From: Gryganskiella cystojenkinii
Lineage: Eukaryota > Mortierellomycota > Mortierellomycetes > Mortierellales > Mortierellaceae
Assembly: GCA_015852425.1 (NCBI GenBank)
Contig: JAAAIG010000780.1
Span: 1,929 to 17,900, forward strand
Reading direction: 5' to 3'
Length of the DNA: 15,972 nucleotides
Positions 1 to 6,749 of the stretch are shown piece after piece. The position numbers and the translations under genes are program-made. The notes under the pieces are model-generated. The model had not been told where the DNA came from and ran no database searches. It saw nothing but the letters and a program-made list of their open reading frames with translations. The stretch's first letter is position 1. Each line of letters opens with the position of its first letter.

Positions 1-1097
1 TCCATCGTTTCCCTCATGGTCTTCGTTACATCCAGAGACAGAAAATCTGTTATGAAGCTCGTATGCTCTTCCGTCAAGACCCCGCCGGTCCTTCTTCTCT
101 TCACCGGCACCACGCCAGTCCGCAAGTAGCTGTTGATGTGGCGGCTTGCTGTTCGAACGTTCATGAGAACTGACTGAGCAGCTTCAGTTTGAGTCAAGTT
201 GCGATCAACATAGTTGTTGATGAGGTCAGCTATCTTCTCGTTGGTGATCACCTCATTCTGCCCTTCACGTTTCCTCTTTCTCTTTGGAGGCTGTTGCTCA
301 AAATCGTCGTCATAATCGATCTCTTCGTCTTCATCATCGTCAACATGATCGTTATCGTCATACCCTTGTTCGTATCGATTATACATTTCCTCCTGCCATT
401 CTTGCTCAGCTTCCCACTGCTCCTCGTTGCGGTGGTTGGCAAGTTCTAGCTCCTCCTGATAAACATGGGCCAGTTCTTCTCGGTGAAGACGATCCTGCTC
501 TGCAAGAAGAAAGTCGCCATGAGAGAAAATGCACGTCATCTTCGGCCGGTAATAAATGACAGGTCTGACCGCAGCATCAGCGCCAGGGGCTGGGGCAGCA
601 AGGATCGGAGCCACTGCGATATCAGGAACAGCAGCTTCTTGATTCTCGCCGCCACCAACTAAACAGAATCGAGAGAAAGTAAAATCAGTTGGACTATTAG
701 TATGTTATCTTACTTTTATGTTGCTGAGCGCCTGACAATAATCTCATAATATACCTGGGTCATCGTCACGCTCCGGCGTGGCATTGTTCTCCCAAATAGG
801 GCTTCCAGGATCATATTGCGGACCCGAGGCTGATCGGACACTTCTGGAACGGGATCGTGGAGCTGGAGAGATGTTCTCGAGATCGCTGTCCCTGTCATCG
901 TCCTCGTCCTCAACAATTAGACGTCGCTTACGCGTAAAGTAGGCGACTGTTGCAGCTTGCCTTTGAGATTGTGCTGGTGCAAGAGGCGCGTACGGTCGCA
1001 AGGGTGTGACACCATTGCCTTGCCTCAGAGCCTGAAGAGGCAGCCTAGTGTCACTTCGACGAGAGTGGGTATTTGAGAGATCGAAGAAATCTTTCAT
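1..1097 (-). CDS. N-terminal part of an acidic HTH protein, probably a Tc1/mariner-like transposase (partial)
   Basis: Two exons are visible: 755-1097 (ATG at 1097) and 1-658, joined over a 96-nt GT-AG intron (659-754) with a phase-1 junction; the frame stays open to the window edge, giving at least 333 residues. Residues 1-160 look disordered, with a basic/acidic stretch (TRKRRLIVEDEDDD) near 55-70. Residues 165-205 are a Glu/Gln-rich helix, 210-234 a strongly acidic stretch, 238-245 a likely nuclear localisation signal (PPKRKRKR). Residues about 250-295 form a helix-turn-helix (LTQTEAAQSV... then TASRHINSYLRTG), followed by LTEEHTSFITDFLSLD, the kind of linker helix found before the DDE core of Tc1/mariner transposases. 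The catalytic domain would lie outside the window, so a host transcription factor is not excluded. The splice sites are inferred from frame and consensus only. Confidence 0.6.
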
Positions 1098-1740
1098 TGT
1101 CAAGAAGAGAAGGGATGGTGTGGTGCAGACGTTGGGAAATGAAAGAGTTGTTGTTGGGTTGATTGTTGCTTTTAAGTGCCTCTTCTTTCAACAGTCAACT
1201 CCTCGACCAAACGACCATGCGTCCATCTGCGCAAAAAAGAGAAAACTCGTTTGCCATGTTTGCCATCAATTGCTCCTTTTCTCACAGAAAACAAAGAATA
1301 ATAGACCTTCGAAAGTAACTCGTTTGACGCGTTGGCCATCAATTTTGTGTTCTCAGATGCTCGGTCGCTTTTGCAACAAAGGCGCAGACAACAGTTTTTG
1401 TTGTGCTTCGACAGAGATCGCGGCGTGTTTGGTAATTTGTGTTTTCTTTTTGGACAGTAATTTTGAACACAAAGACAGTATTTTCGTATTGTCGGACAAC
1501 CACAGAAGGTCACAATGGATAACAAAAAAAAACTCCCTGGCTAAATGAAAAAAACTTTTGGCTATTTTAATTTTTCAATTGGCTAAATAAATGAAAATCT
1601 CTGTAAGTGACCAATGAAATTTTCTTTAGTTTGCTTCGCCAACCGATCACCTGCAATGTTACATAGGAGTCGATTGATCACTCACAAACTGGCCCTTTAG
1701 ACTACCTTGCCTCTACTTTGCTTTTTTCTTTTGCTTTCTA
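1098..1740. other. Gene-free upstream region with short direct repeats
   Basis: No convincing gene is seen here. It should hold the promoter of the minus-strand gene that starts at 1097. Two kinds of short direct repeat are visible: a roughly 32-bp block at 1244-1275 that recurs imperfectly at 1318-1349 (period 74), and GGCTAAAT...ATGAAAA-type AT-rich repeats around 1538-1600. If the left gene belongs to a transposon, one terminus could lie in this region, but I cannot define it. Confidence 0.5.
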
Positions 1741-1834
1741 CTTTGCTTTTACTTTGCCTTTTACTTTGCCTTTTGCCTTGCCTTTTGCTTTGCCTTTTGC
1801 TTTGCCTTTTGCTTTGCCTTTTGCTTTGCCTTTG
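1741..1834. repeat. Tandem array of a 12-bp unit (CTTTGCCTTTTG)
   Basis: About eight consecutive copies of a 12-bp unit, CTTTGCCTTTTG with C/T and G/A variants, the first copy one base shorter. Because 12 is a multiple of 3, all minus-strand frames through it stay open, which creates long artificial frames (Gly-Lys-Ala-Lys or Arg-Gln-Ser-Lys repeats). It is a simple minisatellite and I see no evidence that it is translated. Confidence 0.9.
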
Positions 1835-1967
1835 CTGTGTGCATGCTTCATTGGAACGGTCACAAGGTTCCATGGCGGTGGGCAACAAATGATCATGGCA
1901 GCATTAAGATAATTTTGGGGGAACTGAGGAAAAATTCGTGGGTACTGCTTTGAAATGTTGATTTTTT

Positions 1968-2440
1968 CGCCAGACGTCTGTGTGCCCATTAGAACGGTTT
2001 TCACGCTTTGAATGTGTGTGCAAATCGGCCTGCGTAATTTTCTTTTTTGTCTCTCTGTGCGAGAGGTCTGTGTGGCCATCATGAAGGATCTGCTCTGTGC
2101 TTTTTTTCTTTTCTTCGTTCTTTTTGTGCCTTTTTCTTGCAAGAGGTCTGAGTGACTATTAAGGCGGCTTTGACGCTTCGACCGTTTGTATGAAGGGTCT
2201 TCTCCGTGCCTTTTTCTTCTCTCTGTGACTTCTTTCCCCTGTGCCTTCTGGTCTCCTTCTCTCTGCGCCTTTTCCTTCTCTTTGCCTATTCTTTTCTCTA
2301 CTCCTTTGCAGGAGGTCTGTGTGACCATTAACGCGGTTTTGACGCTTTGACTGTTTGTATGTAGGGTCTTTCTCGGTGCCTTTTTCTTCAATTGCCCCTT
2401 TCTCACCCCCTCTGCCGTCTTCATACTCGAACCTGTGTGA
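1968..2440. repeat. Degenerate minisatellite, unit about 80-90 bp
   Basis: The phrase AGGTCTGTGTG(A/G)CCATTA..CGG(T/C)TTT(G/T)ACGCTTTGA recurs at about 1972, 2062, 2142 and 2308, each time followed by a T/C-rich tail ending in GTGCCTTTTTCTTC or similar. Spacings are about 89, 80 and 166 (two units) bp; the unit between 2220 and 2302 has lost the start phrase but keeps the T/C-rich tail. A further start-like piece (CCTGTGTGACCTTTACC) lies near 2431, and a weaker one near 1837. On the minus strand several copies encode a peptide close to QSVKTALMVTQTSC, so the repeat could once have been coding, but one copy is in a shifted frame. Confidence 0.75.
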
Positions 2441-2455
2441 CCTTTACCACAAACC

Positions 2456-2893
2456 ACAGTCAAGTCGGCTATCGAGCTTATGCAGGACGGCGTCACTATT
2501 CGAGATGTGGCACGGCAGATAAATATCTCACCCAGCGCTGTTGCTCGAATCTGATAAGCAAACAAGGAAGGCAGGCCTGTGAATATCGGAGGGCGACCAT
2601 CCTTGCTCGCACCCGCAACTGTTCATCATCTCAAGTTAGGCCTCAAGATAGATCGACCGTAGATGCACTGACCAAAGCCAACAAGGATATCGCCTCGCCT
2701 GTTTCCATCTCGACTGTTAGGCGTCACCTCAAGAGAGCTGGATTGATTGCCAAAAAGGTGGTTAGGCCTCTAGTTATGAAGTACAAGAGCATTCATACTT
2801 GCCTGCACTTCGCAAAATAGGGTGCGATTTGGCGGATGACGATCGGAAAAATATTATGTTCTCAAGTGAGTCCAAGATTAGCCGCTTCCGTTT
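2456..2893 (+). pseudogene. Decayed, truncated Tc1/mariner-family transposase
   Basis: Frames read in succession give a Tc1-type transposase N-terminal half. First comes a helix-turn-helix (SAIELMQDGVTIRDVARQ, then ISPSAVARI), interrupted by TGA-TAA at 2552-2557. GRPSLLAPATVHHLK follows, with a TAG at 2660. After a frame change comes STVRRHLKRAGLIAKK and a stretch ending in CLHFAK with a TAG at 2818. A second frame change at about 2821 gives DDRKNIMFSSESKISRF, which matches the usual W..V.FSDES...F segment around the first catalytic Asp, here apparently Ser. Homology stops near 2893; the other two catalytic residues are not found. It has at least four stops and two frameshifts in about 440 bp and so is non-functional. 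Its 5' edge runs into the minisatellite. Confidence 0.8.
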
Positions 2894-3357
2894 TCATTTC
2901 TTTTTTTGCTGTCTTCCAGAAAAAGTACTCCATCTCCTTAAGATATTCACGCGAGAAACCACCGAAGGCTCAACATGACCCTTGCTCAAACTCGATTAAC
3001 CCATTCGTCTGGCCTTGCGCCTACCTTCTCTCTTGGAAATTAAACAAAGCCAGGGTCGAAGCGGAAAGCAACTTCGGAGCCAAACGCCCGCCCGTTGTTG
3101 CCCCCACCTTCACAGCCGTCGTCGTCATGTACTCGATTGACCAGTTCGTCTGGTCCCGCTCCCGCTCTTGCTCTTGACAATGAAGGCAAATCAAGATCCA
3201 AGAGAGTCAAAATGGAGTTAGGCCCGAGTATCACGTCCCCTCCACCCTTACAATCTGACAGGTACGGTTTCTGAAAAGGCAATCAGCTACTCAAGTGAAA
3301 ACACGTACCGCAAATAATAATACCTGTCTATCCAGCGTTTCTAATAACGACTCTTGA
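2894..3357. other. Gene-free stretch after the transposase remnant
   Basis: No supported gene. A short phrase (CTCGATTAACCCATTCGTCTGG at 2991) recurs with changes at 3132 (CTCGATTGACCAGTTCGTCTGG). Frames here are short and have no recognisable motifs. Confidence 0.4.
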
Positions 3358-3615
3358 AACAAGTCCACTGCCTGCATAGATGACTATGCCGTCTATTTTG
3401 ACGACGACCTGGAAGCTATACTGGCTGTCCTATACCCCAATGGTGGAGAGGATGGTGATGAAGACGAAAGTGGAAATGCCAGTGAGGATGAAGATGAGGA
3501 GGAGGATGAAATCCTTCACAACATTCGACCATGCCGGCGAGTGACCTTTGAGATCATCTTGCTGCTGCTTCACGAGATTTGGCTCTTCATCTCCTCCTCC
3601 ATGTGCCAGAGTTGA
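3358..3615 (+). other. Acidic open frame of 85 codons next to a Helitron-like end
   Basis: A plus-strand frame without an early ATG is open from 3358 to a TGA at 3613. It starts with DDYAVYFDDDLEAILAVLYP, followed by a Glu/Asp-rich run (about residues 28-52), then RRVTFEIILLLLHEIWLF. The first part reads like real coding sequence. It may be an exon or a gene fragment carried within the element that ends at 3695. I do not recognise it, and splice sites that would connect it to anything are not clear. Confidence 0.3.
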
Positions 3616-3666
3616 GAAATAAAGATGGTAAGACATAAAGAGGAAGACGAATTTTTAGCTTAAGTG

Positions 3667-3695
3667 CCACGAGCAAAGCCGCGGGTGCACGCTAG
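3667..3695 (+). mobile_element. Helitron-like 3' terminus (hairpin followed by CTAG, then T)
   Basis: Reading plus, CCACG (3667-3671) pairs with CGCGG (3680-3684) with one mismatch, extended by an inner GC/GC pair around an AAA loop. Seven bases later comes CTAG at 3692-3695, followed by T. A subterminal hairpin, then CTRR, then T is the known 3' signature of Helitrons. A close copy in the opposite orientation lies at 13788-13816, next to a helicase remnant. The 5' end of this copy was not found, so the element extent is unknown. Confidence 0.55.
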
Positions 3696-3696
3696 T

Positions 3697-4059
3697 GATA
3701 TTAGATATAAACAAGAAATCATAGTAATATTTGAGTGATATGAACATCGCCAGGCTCTTGCTCGCATCGTTCTGCCCTAGTTGGCATCGTTTGCACTGCC
3801 CCGGTTCCTCTTGCAGCTGCCAGTTGTTATTACCATCCAGTCAACGATCACCACAACTATATCTCGTCGCCATATTTGCTTAATAGATGCCATAGGCTAT
3901 GTCTCCTGATCAACGACCACAGTTCTCATAAATACCCGGATAGCTCCTAGATCCTACACTTTCACGCCGGTCTGCAATAGCGCACCCTAGCCTCGTATCT
4001 CCAGCTTACTCATTACACCGTTATTACTATACCTTTGATTTTACCATGGTTCGTGACAA
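3697..4059. other. Gene-free stretch between the Helitron-like end and the secreted-protein gene
   Basis: I see no supported gene, RNA or clear repeat here. It should include the transcript end of the minus-strand gene at 4071-4742. Confidence 0.4.
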
Positions 4060-4146
4060 TGACCATCTGATTATTTATTTTCATAAAAACTCGCCCACTG
4101 CATGCCTGAACTAAATGCAGGAATCGCCACTTTCCAAATTCTACTT
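4060..4146 (-). repeat. Copy A of a block shared with 6601-6682
   Basis: The 30 bases at 4060-4089 match 6601-6630 at 28 positions. Similarity continues, more weakly and with small gaps, to about 4146 (6682 in the other copy). Both lie on the same strand relative to flanking minus-strand genes. Here the block covers the end of the secreted-protein gene. Confidence 0.65.
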
Positions 4147-4742
4147 CTTCGGATGCATGGAGTAGCTTGTGAGGTAAGCCCAACCAACAACCTGGATCCA
4201 TTGACGATTTGAGTGTAACCAAAGGTCCCCTGGAAGACGGCCATGTTGACGGTTTTGGTCAATGCTGCGCTCGAAACATCTGATGGGATGTCAAAATAGA
4301 CATTACTGTACACTTGAATAGACATCCACAGGTCGAGCTGAGGTCCATAGGCTTTGGGAGTTCTGAATGGCAGTTCATAGTACGAATAGATGCTGTTTTG
4401 GATGTGGTTGTTCAAGAACCTCTGGAGAACATTGTAAGCCTCATCGTGCAGATAAGTGGCCAATTTCAAATTCTTCAGTAAGGGATTTGCACTGTAACTG
4501 ATAAATATTCCAGGTGAGTACAACCCTGGTATTCCATCGGAAATATTTCTAACTTTATCGACACCAGAGGGCCCGTGGACGCCAGCGGGGTTGTGGATAC
4601 CTGAGGGTTTATGGACATCAGAAGGATTGTTGATTGCAGATGCTTCGACCGCGCCTGTTTCCTGCAAGGTAGGCTGAGGAGTGGCCGCAGCGGCAATCGC
4701 AAGGGTGGCGATCACGTAGAGGATGACTCGGAAAGACTTCAT
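4071..4742 (-). CDS. Small secreted protein with short Pro/Gly/His repeats
   Basis: A 223-residue protein with ATG at 4742. Residues 1-20 (MKSFRVILYVIATLAIAAAA) are a clear signal peptide, so it should enter the secretory pathway. Residues about 38-62 hold four degenerate copies of a six-residue repeat of the type [SP]-[GDA]-[VI]-H-x-P (NPSDVHK, PSGIHN, PAGVHG, PSGVDK). The remainder is a mixed region with NGS as a possible glycosylation site, and two Cys at most. I do not recognise the family. The C-terminal 40 residues look unlike the rest (Arg-rich RRSRIWK). A neighbouring frame from about 4205 reads QVVGWAYLTSYSMHPKK then stops, so a one-base frameshift is possible. An upstream TATAAATA lies at 4941-4948, and a GTAAAC...TTTAG pair (4844-4750) could be a 5'-UTR intron. 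Confidence 0.7.
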   Translation of the reverse strand: MKSFRVILYVIATLAIAAAATPQPTLQETGAVEASAINNPSDVHKPSGIHNPAGVHGPSGVDKVRNISDGIPGLYSPGIFISYSANPLLKNLKLATYLHDEAYNVLQRFLNNHIQNSIYSYYELPFRTPKAYGPQLDLWMSIQVYSNVYFDIPSDVSSAALTKTVNMAVFQGTFGYTQIVNGSRLLVGLTSQATPCIRRSRIWKVAIPAFSSGMQWASFYENK

Positions 4743-5566
4743 GGGCGGTCTAAAGGATAGGCAGGAAGATTATTATCATATTGAACAAGGATCAAGCTGT
4801 CCTATAATGGCACTAGAGTACAATGAAGATAACTTGCAGTTTACTTGTGAGTTATGCCTTTGTAGGAGTACAGAAACAGAGTCGTTCGGAAGGTAATAAC
4901 AGGAGAAGATGAGATAATATTTTGATGGGAATGCCATCAATATTTATACTTGTGCTGTCAGCAACAAGGTTAGAGTTTGTGAAATATGAGAGAATTATCG
5001 GAAAGTGTTTTATTGTTGTCTGTTAGTCATTTCTAATCTGGTGTAGGTATTAATGTTAGGGACCTTGATGCAGGAAATATCTGGGAAAATGAGGCCATGT
5101 TCGCAGGAATAGAATGGGAGCGAGAGAGATGACAATAAGGCAATTGGCAAGGACGAGTATCGAGGGTGGATCGGGATAGGACGAACACGGGGGTCGAGGG
5201 TACTGTACGGCCATTGGAAGTATCTGAAACGCCAGATCGTCTTTCTAGTCTATCCCGACAACGGGGATGGAAGATAAACTTAATTGTTTAGATCGTGCTC
5301 ACAAATGGGAGCAGCATGTCGAAGTGTCACAGGGGGAATTTTATACTTTTTTGATTTTTGGCTCCTTGCATGCATGCGCAATGTAAACCGCAAGAACTTT
5401 GTTTAGAATCGTTGTTGTCATTTAGAGTTATTGTCATCGATTCTGCCATTGCTATGGAAGAAGCAGCATAGTCCGCTTTTGAAATCTAAGCCAACATATC
5501 ATCGAGAACATGGTCACGCCAAACTAGGTCTGATCCAATATCCATCACCTTTCATTCTTCACCGAC
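4743..5566. other. Gene-free region, probably upstream control of the secreted-protein gene
   Basis: No supported coding sequence is found in this 0.8-kb stretch. It holds the possible 5'-UTR intron (4750-4844) and TATA motif (4941-4948) of the minus-strand gene. The rest shows no clear repeat or RNA gene. Confidence 0.45.
4941..4948 (-). promoter_or_regulatory. Possible TATA box (TATAAATA)
   Basis: TATAAATA reads on the minus strand about 200 bp upstream of the ATG of the secreted-protein gene. The spacing is reasonable if a 5'-UTR intron of about 95 nt is present. The motif is common in AT-rich DNA, so this is only a suggestion. Confidence 0.3.
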
Positions 5567-6245
5567 ATGTCTCAAAAACGCCAGCCCGCCACCAGAGCAT
5601 CGACGGCTGCAGAAGCGAAGCTTTCGAGGGAAGTTGCAGTTGTCCGTCTGCATCACTATTACTACAAGGAAATATTTGAGAACTCAGTGAATGTGGGCTT
5701 GCTTGAGGACTGCCAAGCTCTTTCTGAGAGGAAGATAGGAAACGAGAAGGCAATTGAAATGTAAATGCACAAAATTTTGGCTTTTTCTCGTCCCATTGCC
5801 AACTCTCTTGAATCTGTTCGGTCTGGATGGCTCCGGTATGGAAGCGCCTGCCGCTGAGTCAAAGCGAGACTGTGGACTAATGTCTTCTTTCGGTGGTGGA
5901 AACCAACGAACAATCTTCTTGGCTGTCCAGTTCTTAGTATAGCAGTCTTGTAGGTGCGAGTGCAGAGCCGGGTGTAAATACTGAATGACTTTCATAGTTC
6001 CAGCAGTGAGAGTCGATCACGTCTACGTCGTTCATGATATTCTGGGACTTATCGAGGAAGTGGCCTTGACGAAGAGGCCAGAAAGGTCACCAACATTCTC
6101 ATTCACGAGCTGGGCACAGCCTCTCCAGCGACCAGTAGGACCACTTTCGTCAGTGACCGCCTTTTTACGCTCGGTGAGAGGCTTTTGATAAGACAAGGCC
6201 AAGTCAGCACCAAAGCTACTCATAAGAGTCCAGGATAGAGTTGTC
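5567..6245. other. Unresolved region with several medium open frames, probably decayed coding sequence
   Basis: Three frames have protein-like composition but no family match. A plus frame from ATG 5567 (65 codons, with LHHYYYKEIFENSVNVG and CQALSERKIGNEKA) ends right after a GTAAAT that could be a splice donor. A minus frame from ATG 5995 (103 codons, with LHSHLQDCYTKNWTAKKIVR at about residue 12) overlaps it. A further minus frame covers 6032-6274 (with TGRWRGCAQLVNENVGDLSG). They cannot all be real and none can be joined cleanly to another. I read the region as old gene or transposon material, most likely minus strand. Confidence 0.25.
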
Positions 6246-6728
6246 CTACATGGACTGGAGCGGCAAAGTTTCAAGCACGGTCACAAGGTAACAGGAGTAA
6301 AAATTCCGCAACATTTTGGGGTTCTCCGGAGGGTACATCGGCAGGGAAGGCGTTTTGAAGATGGCAGTCCAGTCCAATGAAGGCAACATCTCGTCTATAT
6401 TGGAGACCTTATCCCAGATTAATGTGTTGTCGTCTTCTTTTTCTCCTTCCATCTACACTTTGGCTATCTCTTCAGTCCCAGCGCTAGTGTTAGTGCTATC
6501 ATGTGCTCTTCTTTTCATGAGACGGTCAGTCTCAGTGGTAGGGGCTTTTACATTGTTCCATATCTCTCGTAGTTGTAGTGAATCTACCATTGTCATCAAC
6601 TGACCATCTGAGTATTTATTTTGATAAAAAGATATCTCCATGCTTAAGCGAACTGAAGGAGTCATCACATTTCCGAAGTCTACTGGGAATGCGTATATAA
6701 TATTTCTAAACACACTAAATACTACCAC
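6246..6728 (-). pseudogene. Unrecognised minus-strand frame broken by one TAG
   Basis: One minus-strand frame runs from 6728 to a stop at 6246 and is interrupted only by a TAG at 6453-6455, directly followed by ATG. Before the stop are SLQLREIWNNVKAPTTETDR and later TSAGTEEIAKV; after it WDKVSNIDEMLPSLDWTAIF and then MYPPENPKMLRNFYSCYLV. The composition is protein-like on both sides, so the stop looks like a late mutation. A 63-nt GTGTAG...ATATAG interval that covers the stop could also be a weak intron that keeps the frame. The first 40 codons overlap the block shared with 4060-4146, so that part may be unrelated to the rest. Function unknown. Confidence 0.3.
6601..6682 (-). repeat. Copy B of the block shared with 4060-4146
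   Basis: The 30 bases 6601-6630 differ from 4060-4089 at only two positions, and similarity fades out near 6682. The block lies just downstream of the stop codon of the pepsin-like gene at 6750, as copy A lies at the end of the secreted-protein gene. Reading minus, copy A has SFYENK then TAA then SDGH, and copy B has SFYQNKYSDGQ, a single-base change at the stop codon. Confidence 0.65.
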
Positions 6729-6749
6729 CTAAGCGCACACCACGCCTCC

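Noticed and set aside
1048..1548. 166-codon plus-strand frame
   Set aside because: It overlaps the first exon of the left-edge gene in antisense and has no recognisable motif.
1738..2565. 275-codon minus-strand open frame
   Set aside because: It is kept open by the 12-bp array and the T/C-rich minisatellite, and its N-terminal part is the antisense of the transposase remnant. Composition is low complexity.
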